Below the pieces are notes generated by a model. The model made no database searches, was not told the DNA's origin, and was given only the letters and a program-made list of their open reading frames with translations. Position numbers and translations under genes: made by a program. This document shows positions 1 through 6,081 of a stretch of 6,081 nucleotides of DNA, piece after piece (position 1 is the stretch's first letter; every line of letters starts with the position of its first letter). The DNA is from Flavobacteriales bacterium UBA720 (GTDB taxonomy: Bacteria; Bacteroidota; Bacteroidia; Flavobacteriales; Weeksellaceae), in NCBI GenBank assembly GCA_002297505.1, contig DBLQ01000068.1, positions 1 to 6,081 on the forward strand. Reading direction: 5' to 3'.

Positions 1-453
1 GCAAGCTACTACAAGGTGAGAGACAGAGAAAGAACCGGTAGTATCGCCAAAGTTTCAGCAAAAGACATCGAAAACCAGCCTGTCAACAACGTCCTTTCGG
101 CTTTACAGGGCAGAATGACGGGCGTTAGTATTACACAAAATTCCGGAGTTGCCGGTGGAGGCTTTGATATAAAGATCCGGGGACGAAACAGCTTACGAAG
201 CTATTCAACGACCGGCTATGATGGCAATAAACCGCTATACATTGTCGATGGCGTTCCTCTGCCTTTGGTCAATGATTTCAATAGTGGAATGACCGCCAGC
301 ATCCTTCCATACAATGAAACGAACCCGTTGAATGCAATCAATCCCGATGACATTGAATCGCTTGAGGTCCTTAAAGACGCCGATGCCACTGCCATTTATG
401 GAAGCAAGGGAGCCAACGGCGTTGTTTTAATCACCACAAAGAGGGGCAAGAAA
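1..453 (+). other. Plug domain and SusC/RagA N-terminal signature region
   Basis: This is the part of the receptor that closes the barrel lumen until TonB pulls on it. Visible landmarks are the ERTGSIAKVSAKDIENQP segment (codons 10-27), QGRMTGV (about 39-45), IKIRGRNSL (about 58-66), a VDGVP turn, INPDDIESLEVLKDADATAI (about 113-132) and GSKGANGVVLITTK (134-147). The order and wording match the conserved SusC/RagA signature region. Barrel strands begin shortly after, around NMRTSYGLG. Confidence 0.9.
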
Positions 454-2670
454 GAAAAAATAGAGGTCAACATGAGAACAAGTTACGGATTGGGACAGAT
501 AACCAACCTTCCAAAAATGATGAACCTGGAAGAATATGCCACGATGCGTCGACTGGCTTTTGCCAATGATGGCGTAGCAGTGGCCTCCAATGCTTATGAT
601 ATTAATGGAGTCTGGAGTCCAGATAAAACGACGGACTGGCAGAAATACTTCGTCGGAAATACAGCGGAGGTTTCGGATGTACAGCTCGGTGTCTCAGGCG
701 GCAGTGGCAATACACAATTCTCGGTTTCCAGTGGTCACAATGAGGAAACAACCGTTTTTCCTGGAAGCTACCGCTATAAGAGAAATAACCTGGGAGTCAG
801 TGTCAACCATACCAGTGCCGACCGTAAATTCCAGATCGGTTTTAATGGGACTGCCGCATTGCAGGATAATGTTCTTCCACCGACTGACTTCAATATTGTA
901 TATCCGGTCTTAGTGCCTAATGCTCCGGATCTGTATACGTCCAGCGGAATGATCAACTGGGAGAACAATACATTTAACAATCCTATGGGACCTGCCACGC
1001 AGACCTTTTCAGTAAAAACCAAGAGTTTAAATGCGAATATGACTTCCAGCTACCAATTCGGGAGTGGATTCAGTGCTAATCTGAACAGTGGTTACAGCAC
1101 TTACAACAGTTATGAGCAGAAAATTTTTCCAAAGACCACTTATAACCCGTCCAGCAATATCGGAAGCAGCAGTTCTTCTCTCAGAAAAGCCCAGAAATTG
1201 AATGAGAGCTGGATCCTTGAGCCTCAGTTTAACTACGAGAAGCGCCTGGAAAAACACCAGTTCTCCGCATTGGTAGGGGCGTCATTTCAGGAACAGAAAT
1301 CCGATAACATCGTTATTCTCGGAAGAAATTTCCCTTCAGATGATCTGTTGACCAATATGGCAGCCGCAGCTTCCATTACGGTTCCCAGTGCGAGTGAATC
1401 CTTGTACCGCTACCAAGCCGTTTATGCCAGGCTTAACTACGGCTATAACAAAAGGTACTTTTTAAATTTAACAGGCCGACGTGACGGGTCCAGCAGATTC
1501 GGTTCGGAAAGAAGGTACGCCAATTTTGGGGCTATCGGGGCTGCGTGGTTATTTTCAGAAGAGAAACTACTGAAAGACCGGTCCTGGTTAAGTTTCGGAA
1601 AACTGAGAACCAGCTATGGTATAGCAGGAAATGATCAGATCGGAGACTATCAGTATTACGATACCTATCAGTCCACCGGCGGATCCTATGGTGGCAATTC
1701 CGGATTGGTCCCACAAAGGCTTTACAATAAAAACTTCGGATGGGAGCTGACCCGCAAGTTCGAGGCTGCTTTAGAAATGGGGCTATTTAAAGAGCGGCTA
1801 CATCTGAACATAGGCTATTACCACAACACCAGCTCCAACCAGCTTGTCGGTATCCCAATGCCTGCCACAGTAGGATTCAGCAGTATTCAGGCCAATCTGG
1901 ACGCTACGGTAAGAAACCGTGGTCTGGAAGTGTCGTTGGAATCGGTCCCTGTTAAAACCAAACACTGGAAATGGACGACCAGTCTCAATTTTACGTTGCC
2001 GGAGAACAAACTCATGAAGTTCCCTAATCTTGATAAGTCGACCTACGCTAACAGATTTGAAATCGGAAAATCCATTTCCCTGGTTAAGCTTTACCAATAT
2101 ACGGGCATCGATCCTGTCACCGGTCTATATACCTTTTATGACACGAATCAGGATGGGAAGATCAATACTGCCGACCGTACCGTCAGCAAAGAGATCAAGG
2201 AATACTGGTATGGCGGGCTACAGAACAGTATCCAATATAAAAACTGGAGTTTCGATCTGCTGTTGCAGTTTGTAAGCCAGAGCCAGTACAATGTGAAATC
2301 GATGTACGGCAATATCGGTAACATGTCCAATATGCCGGCCATATTCACCGATTACTGGACACCTGAAAATCCTGATGCCGAGTTTCAAAAGCCCAGTGCA
2401 GGGTATAACACAGCCGCGGCGACAGCGAGTTCCCTATTTATCCTCAGCGACGCTACCGTTTCTGATTCGTTCACCGTAAGAGTAAAAAATGCAACCTTGA
2501 GTTACAGCATACCATCGGACAGCAACAGCAAGCTGAAAGCCAGGCTTTTTATGAGCGGACAGAATCTCTTTGTTTTTTCCACATATAAAGCAGGGAATCC
2601 TGAATTTATGGCGGCAGGCTACACCAGCCCGCTCCGAGTAGTCAGCTTTGGTCTTTCGTTAACCTATTAA
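1..2670 (+). CDS. SusC/RagA-family TonB-linked outer-membrane receptor, 5'-partial
   Basis: This is the substrate-translocating, TonB-dependent barrel of a SusCD importer in the outer membrane. The frame is open from the first base; the GTG at 16 is only an internal valine codon, so the true start lies upstream and 889 codons are visible. Codons 5-45 (YKVRDRERTGSIAKVSAKDI, then ENQPVNNVLSALQGRMTGV) begin the plug domain. LYIVDGVPL follows at about codons 79-87, and the SusC signature GSKGANGVVLITTKRGKK is at codons 134-151. The rest, to about codon 889, is alternating beta-strand sequence of a 22-stranded-type barrel and ends in SFGLSLTY, a C-terminal strand with a terminal aromatic residue as expected for BAM-dependent insertion. 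The missing part should hold the signal peptide, a carboxypeptidase-regulatory-like or STN domain and the TonB box. No frameshift or internal stop is seen. The susD partner follows after 11 bases. The family is certain; the substrate is unknown. Confidence 0.96.
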   Translation, partial: ASYYKVRDRERTGSIAKVSAKDIENQPVNNVLSALQGRMTGVSITQNSGVAGGGFDIKIRGRNSLRSYSTTGYDGNKPLYIVDGVPLPLVNDFNSGMTASILPYNETNPLNAINPDDIESLEVLKDADATAIYGSKGANGVVLITTKRGKKEKIEVNMRTSYGLGQITNLPKMMNLEEYATMRRLAFANDGVAVASNAYDINGVWSPDKTTDWQKYFVGNTAEVSDVQLGVSGGSGNTQFSVSSGHNEETTVFPGSYRYKRNNLGVSVNHTSADRKFQIGFNGTAALQDNVLPPTDFNIVYPVLVPNAPDLYTSSGMINWENNTFNNPMGPATQTFSVKTKSLNANMTSSYQFGSGFSANLNSGYSTYNSYEQKIFPKTTYNPSSNIGSSSSSLRKAQKLNESWILEPQFNYEKRLEKHQFSALVGASFQEQKSDNIVILGRNFPSDDLLTNMAAAASITVPSASESLYRYQAVYARLNYGYNKRYFLNLTGRRDGSSRFGSERRYANFGAIGAAWLFSEEKLLKDRSWLSFGKLRTSYGIAGNDQIGDYQYYDTYQSTGGSYGGNSGLVPQRLYNKNFGWELTRKFEAALEMGLFKERLHLNIGYYHNTSSNQLVGIPMPATVGFSSIQANLDATVRNRGLEVSLESVPVKTKHWKWTTSLNFTLPENKLMKFPNLDKSTYANRFEIGKSISLVKLYQYTGIDPVTGLYTFYDTNQDGKINTADRTVSKEIKEYWYGGLQNSIQYKNWSFDLLLQFVSQSQYNVKSMYGNIGNMSNMPAIFTDYWTPENPDAEFQKPSAGYNTAAATASSLFILSDATVSDSFTVRVKNATLSYSIPSDSNSKLKARLFMSGQNLFVFSTYKAGNPEFMAAGYTSPLRVVSFGLSLTY
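2140..2181 (+). other. EF-hand-like acidic loop within the SusC barrel
   Basis: Codons 714-727 of the visible receptor read DTNQDGKINTADRT, with Asp, Asn, Asp, Gly, Ile and a later Asp spaced as in a calcium-binding DxNxDGxI loop. It follows YTGIDPVTGLYTFY. Comparable D-x-N-x-D-G-x-I segments are a recurrent feature of SusC-like receptors, normally in an extracellular loop late in the barrel. The motif is seen directly; calcium binding is inference. Confidence 0.6.
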
Positions 2671-2681
2671 AGTGCTTTATT

Positions 2682-2756
2682 ATGAAAAATACAATTTTAA
2701 AAAATATTATATTATTAACTCTTTTGATTCTGTCCCTTCTGATCAATAACAGCTGT
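2682..2756 (+). other. Lipoprotein signal peptide of the SusD-like protein
   Basis: Residues 1-24 form a signal peptide with Lys at 2 and 7, a Leu/Ile-rich core and the cleavage context I-N-N-S before Cys25. The -3 Asn is a loose fit to the classical lipobox, but Ser at -1 and Cys at +1 are right and the position suits a SusD protein. The mature N-terminus would be CDRFTEVG; surface export is expected from the family rather than shown by a clear acidic export signal. Confidence 0.75.
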
Positions 2757-4079
2757 GACCGCTTTACGGAAGTTGGACTCCCTAAAAATCAAATAACAAG
2801 AGATGTCGTTTTCAAAGATGACCAGCTGGCTAAATCTGCCATGGCAGGTGTTTATCGATCATTAGACGAGCAGGGCTTTTTGTCAGGAGCTCCATCAGGG
2901 GCTCAGCTTGTGCTGGCAGCCTATGCAGATGAGCTTCAGGCCTATGGTTTAGCTACAACAGATGCTGCCATCTTTTATAACCTGAGCCATATGGCCACTA
3001 CCGATAAGATCAAGAATTTGTGGACAATCACATACACTCAGATTTACAACATTAACGACGTTATTGAAGGGGTTGAAAATTCGGACAGCCTGAGCTCAGA
3101 AGTTAAAAACCGGTTAAAAGGGGAAGGATATTTTCTCAGGGCTTTGCTGCATCTTTACCTAACCCAGACATTTGGCTCAATCCCTTACGTCACCTCGACA
3201 AATTATCAGGTTAACCAAAGCATCGGTAAGATCAGTACCAGTCAGGTTTATGCCCAGTGTAAAACAGATCTGGAAACGGCAGTACCACTTTTACCTCCAA
3301 CTTTGGCTGTAGGAAACAGGGTATATCCGACAAAGATGGCAGCTTACACTGTGCTGGCAAGAATGGCCTATTATGAAAAAAAATGGGATTCCGCGCTTCA
3401 GTATTCCAACCTTGTCATCGCAGATACCCAATATAAAATGGAGGCTGACTTAAACAAGGTATTCATGAAAGACAGCTCAGGAAGTATATGGCATCTGTTA
3501 CCTTTTGGTGCTACGTACAATGCATATCAGGGGAATGTATTTATCCTGAACACAGCCCCACCTACGAATGTTGCGCTACGACAGGATTTTATAGATGAAT
3601 TTGAGAGCGGCGATCAAAGAAAAACCGCTTGGATAGGGCAAAAGACCGATGCCCAAAATAAAACGTATTACTATCCATACAAATACAAACAGTATTATAC
3701 CAGTCCGACCTCATTAGAATATTCGGTCATTTTAAGAGTAGAGGAACTGTATTTAATAAGAGCAGAAGCTTATATTAAAAAAGGCCAATATGAATTGGGA
3801 ATTGCAGATCTCAATACGATCAGAAACCGAGCTGGTTTAGCACCATTAGCCAATACAACTGATCAAAATATCTTGATCAATACTTTAATTCAGGAAAGAA
3901 GGTCAGAATTATTTACTGAGTTCGGACACCGCTTCTATGACTTAAAGCATTACGACCTTGCAGATGTCATAATGCTTTCAAAGAAAGGGGAATGGAGACC
4001 TTATTTTAAATTACTACCCCTGCCTGCAAGTGAATTGTTATTAAATCCTAACTTAAATCCGCAGAATGATGGTTACTAG
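2682..4079 (+). CDS. SusD/RagB-family nutrient-binding outer-membrane lipoprotein
   Basis: This is the surface-exposed substrate-binding lid that pairs with the SusC barrel encoded just upstream. It is 465 residues, slightly short to normal for the family (commonly about 450-600). The N-terminus is Lys/Asn-rich, then a hydrophobic run (residues 9-21), then NNSC with the candidate lipidated cysteine at 25. SusD N-terminal features follow (DDQLAKSAMAGVYRSL, about 46-61), then a helical TPR-like core including EGYFLRALLHLYLTQTFGSI and AAYTVLARMAYYEKKWDSAL. The C-terminal SusD signature is clear: RVEELYLIRAEA (352-363), ADLNTIRNRAGL, ERRSELFTEFGHRFYDL (405-421), then WRPY (438-441) and the ending LNPNLNPQNDGY. 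ATG 2682 is chosen because it places the lipoprotein signal at the very N-terminus, and there is no in-frame ATG between it and the end of susC. No strong Shine-Dalgarno is visible. The end overlaps the next gene by 14 bases. The family is certain; the ligand is unknown. Confidence 0.96.
   Translation: MKNTILKNIILLTLLILSLLINNSCDRFTEVGLPKNQITRDVVFKDDQLAKSAMAGVYRSLDEQGFLSGAPSGAQLVLAAYADELQAYGLATTDAAIFYNLSHMATTDKIKNLWTITYTQIYNINDVIEGVENSDSLSSEVKNRLKGEGYFLRALLHLYLTQTFGSIPYVTSTNYQVNQSIGKISTSQVYAQCKTDLETAVPLLPPTLAVGNRVYPTKMAAYTVLARMAYYEKKWDSALQYSNLVIADTQYKMEADLNKVFMKDSSGSIWHLLPFGATYNAYQGNVFILNTAPPTNVALRQDFIDEFESGDQRKTAWIGQKTDAQNKTYYYPYKYKQYYTSPTSLEYSVILRVEELYLIRAEAYIKKGQYELGIADLNTIRNRAGLAPLANTTDQNILINTLIQERRSELFTEFGHRFYDLKHYDLADVIMLSKKGEWRPYFKLLPLPASELLLNPNLNPQNDGY
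4066..4079 (+). promoter_or_regulatory. Overlap of susD stop and hydrolase start (translational coupling)
   Basis: The tandem ATGATG at 4066-4071 lies 8-13 bases before the end of susD (TAG 4077-4079), in the +1 frame relative to susD. Either ATG could be used: the overlap is 14 or 11 bases. No purine-rich Shine-Dalgarno precedes it, so ribosomes finishing susD probably reinitiate here. The overlap is seen directly; coupling is inferred. Confidence 0.65.
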
Positions 4080-4125
4080 GTTTTATATTCTGGCATTCCT
4101 CTTAATTCAGGGACTTTGCTGGTCT
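4066..4125 (+). other. Sec signal peptide of the S9-like hydrolase
   Basis: Residues 1-20 have Arg5, a hydrophobic stretch from Phe6 to Ile14, and C-W-S before Gln21 as the likely signal-peptidase I site. A lipoprotein reading at Cys18 is unlikely because residue -1 is Leu. The signal sits directly after the ATG pair at 4066/4069, which supports this start region. Confidence 0.75.
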
Positions 4126-6081
4126 CAGGATATTGACAGTTTAAATGCTGTTTACAAGCAATATTATGAAACAGCATTACGGGCGAACAGCCCCAATGGG
4201 CGTTACGTTATTCTAAATCACAGCAATACCTATGGAAAGAATGACTATGAATTGTTGGATGTCAAAAAGGATAAAAGGACCATGCTGGCTAATTATGATA
4301 AATTTCAATTTTTAAATGATGATTTACTGCTGATGCGCAATAGTAATCATTGTCGATTCACAGATTTAAGAACCGGTCAGTCCACGGAAGTTTCAGGTAA
4401 CTATTTAATCGAACCTACACAAGAATCGGCTCAAGTGATTCTATTTAATCCAAGTTTAAGAGAACTTCTGTTAGTTTCCATAGAGGGAAAAGTATTGTGG
4501 AGAAAACAGGATGTAAGGGTTTATCAACTTGATACTGCTACCAATAATCTAATCTATACATCAGGAAATGACCTTGTTGTAACGAATCTGACAAGTTATC
4601 GTTCTAAGACCTATAAGGTTAATAGTGATATTCAATGGATTTCTTCAGTTGATCAGCGAATATATGCCGCCAATGTCCAATCAAAGCAAATTGAACTCTA
4701 CAGTTTTGACCTTCGATCAGAAAAGTTAATCAAGCAGCTGGTAGCTGTGCCCGAAGGATTTGAATCAACCACCCGGTTAATTACCTATTTGGAAGTTCGG
4801 GAAAATGAACATTTCATATTTCCGTTGTATTTGAAAAGTAAGCTGGAGCGTCATGAAAATCCCGAACTGAAGATCACCTATTCCAATAGGAACGGCGAGG
4901 ATAAAATGCTCTATTACCATTTGGGCATTTATAATCTTAAAAAAGAACAATGGGATTATCTACCTGATGTGAATGATGAAATACCTGTCTATAAATTTTT
5001 AAATGACAAAGGAGATTTCATCGTGTATGATTTAGCGGATGATGTTGTGGAAGAGCAACAAAATAGAATCCTTGATTTAAATCTGTTTTTAAATTATGGT
5101 AAAAATTCATATTTATTGCGCGAAAAAAGAATAGAGGAAGGCAACTATCTTTGGGATCGAGATACAAAACAGTTTGTCTATTTTAATGATACGACTTGGA
5201 TATCCCATAATATTATTACTGGGAAAGAGGTTGATCTTATACCTCCTAATACAAAGGGTTGGAACAGTCTGGAACATAGCGGCTTAGCTAAAGCCCCTGC
5301 TACTAAACCTGTTAAAATTAAAGGCAAATCTGCGATAATGATTTCCAACTGGTTTGATTATTTTGTAATCGACCTGAAAACCATGCAATTAAAAAGAGTC
5401 ACCATGGGAGAAGTAGCCAAAACGAAATATCAACTCAAGTTGTCAAAAGAGCATTACCCGAGATCATCTTGGAATGTTAGAATAGCTGAAATAGATCTCT
5501 CACGGGATTTAATGTTTAATACATTCAATAAGTTGTCATATGATTCAGGATTTGCCACCGTTACCTATAAAACCAATAAAACAACATTTTTCCAACAAGG
5601 TCATTACAAGGATATAATACCTTATGATAACGGATATTTTTTAACATCTGGTTTTGCCTTGGAGCCTTTTAAGCTGACAATCCTCGAAAAAGGCAAATAT
5701 CATACTGTTTATGAGTCACTAAAAAAAGAAAAGAAAGGATTCGAAGGAGCTAGGTACGAGATATTTCAATATAAAACCGATTTAGGAACTTCCAACGCAG
5801 CACTCTTATTACCTGTCAACTATGATCCCAACAAAAAATATCCGATGATTGTGAATATCTATGAAGAGCTTTCGCACGATGTGTTATTTTTCTTGCAGCC
5901 TTATTTAAATATAATGACCGGATTCAATTATATGCATTACCTGATAAATGGCTATATAGTTTTACTTCCGGATCTCCAATACGAAGTAGCAAATGTTAAA
6001 AATAGCGTTTTATTGTCTTTGGAAAAAAGTATCGATTCAGCCAAATCACTGGCATCAATCGATGACAAAAATATTGGATTG
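4066..6081 (+). CDS. Secreted S9 (prolyl-oligopeptidase)-like alpha/beta hydrolase, 3'-partial
   Basis: The frame is open from ATG 4066 to the window edge, 672 codons with no stop. The N-terminus (MMVTRFYILAFLLIQGLCWS, cut probably before Q21) is a Sec signal peptide, so the protein should act in the periplasm or outside the cell. Residues about 45-560 contain repeated strand-turn-strand units such as FTDLRTGQ (98-105), LYSFDLRSEKLIKQL (211-225), IYNLKKEQW (288-296) and FVIDLKTMQLKRV (433-445), suggesting a beta-propeller as in S9 peptidases. The hydrolase domain starts with LLLPVNYDPNKKYPMIVNIY (about 580-599), with Tyr599 where DPP IV-type enzymes carry the oxyanion tyrosine. NGYIVLLPD (628-636) and DDKNIGL (666-672) follow, the strand that leads into the GxSxGG nucleophile elbow. 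The Ser, Asp and His of the triad all lie beyond the edge, so activity cannot be judged. The usual GGP after the first strand is EEL here. The start overlaps susD by 14 bases, implying translational coupling. The S9-like call is fairly sure; peptidase rather than esterase activity is inferred. Confidence 0.8.
   Translation, partial: MMVTRFYILAFLLIQGLCWSQDIDSLNAVYKQYYETALRANSPNGRYVILNHSNTYGKNDYELLDVKKDKRTMLANYDKFQFLNDDLLLMRNSNHCRFTDLRTGQSTEVSGNYLIEPTQESAQVILFNPSLRELLLVSIEGKVLWRKQDVRVYQLDTATNNLIYTSGNDLVVTNLTSYRSKTYKVNSDIQWISSVDQRIYAANVQSKQIELYSFDLRSEKLIKQLVAVPEGFESTTRLITYLEVRENEHFIFPLYLKSKLERHENPELKITYSNRNGEDKMLYYHLGIYNLKKEQWDYLPDVNDEIPVYKFLNDKGDFIVYDLADDVVEEQQNRILDLNLFLNYGKNSYLLREKRIEEGNYLWDRDTKQFVYFNDTTWISHNIITGKEVDLIPPNTKGWNSLEHSGLAKAPATKPVKIKGKSAIMISNWFDYFVIDLKTMQLKRVTMGEVAKTKYQLKLSKEHYPRSSWNVRIAEIDLSRDLMFNTFNKLSYDSGFATVTYKTNKTTFFQQGHYKDIIPYDNGYFLTSGFALEPFKLTILEKGKYHTVYESLKKEKKGFEGARYEIFQYKTDLGTSNAALLLPVNYDPNKKYPMIVNIYEELSHDVLFFLQPYLNIMTGFNYMHYLINGYIVLLPDLQYEVANVKNSVLLSLEKSIDSAKSLASIDDKNIGL

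Noticed and set aside
16..18. GTG at 16 as the start of the receptor gene
   Set aside because: The frame is open upstream to base 1, and the codons before it (ASYYK) continue the conserved SusC motif. The protein would also lack any signal peptide.
590..913. Plus-strand out-of-frame open frame (and a similar one at 2030-2275)
   Set aside because: Fully contained in the receptor gene, with no recognisable protein features; the receptor frame explains the conservation.
774..2348. Several antisense open frames inside the receptor gene (for example 774-1022, 1027-1257, 1532-1714, 1798-2097, 2148-2348)
   Set aside because: They lie opposite a well-conserved coding sequence, show no recognisable domains or signal peptides, and read as low-complexity shadow translations.
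2671..2681. Promoter or terminator between susC and susD
   Set aside because: Only 11 bases are available and no hairpin or promoter elements are visible; co-transcription is the simpler reading.
3860..3879. Perfect inverted repeat TGATCAA-6 bases-TTGATCA
   Set aside because: It lies in the middle of the susD coding region within ordinary codons (DQNILIN), has no T-tract, and is AT-rich and short enough to be chance. It is not supported as an operator or terminator.
4126..5760. Separate hypothetical gene before the hydrolase domain
   Set aside because: The frame is continuous from the signal peptide at 4066 into the hydrolase domain, and propeller-like strand repeats before an S9 catalytic domain are the expected architecture.

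Overview
The window looks like chromosomal DNA from a member of the Bacteroidota. The evidence is a SusC/RagA-type TonB-dependent outer-membrane receptor followed at once by a SusD/RagB-type surface lipoprotein, a gene pair essentially confined to that phylum. Moderate GC, an AT-rich SusD start without a clear Shine-Dalgarno sequence, and a third gene resembling Bacteroidota S9-type peptidases all fit. A Sphingobacterium-, Pedobacter- or Chryseobacterium-like organism is plausible, but this is inference and cannot be settled from the sequence.

Layout: the whole window is one tightly packed plus-strand gene run. Positions 1-2670 hold a SusC-like receptor that enters from the left with its N-terminus missing and is otherwise intact to its C-terminal strand. 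After 11 bases, positions 2682-4079 hold a complete SusD-like lipoprotein of 465 residues. A third reading frame starts at 4066, inside the last codons of susD, and stays open to the right edge (672 codons). It encodes a secreted protein with a signal peptide, a long probably beta-propeller-like region and the beginning of an alpha/beta-hydrolase domain of the prolyl-oligopeptidase (S9) type. The window ends just before the expected catalytic serine.

How the genes work together: the SusC barrel and SusD lid probably form a TonB-driven importer in the outer membrane, and the exported S9-like hydrolase would process the same cargo. No glycoside hydrolase, polysaccharide lyase or sulfatase is visible, so peptide or protein-derived substrates are more likely than glycans. 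This is inferred from gene order only.

There are no gaps over 300 bases. I found no RNA genes, mobile elements, CRISPR arrays or terminators, and no promoter inside the window. The operon promoter and any regulator must lie to the left of position 1. The architecture is of a known kind. The points most worth a second look are the divergent hydrolase at the right edge, the overlapping coupled start, and the falling GC along the operon.
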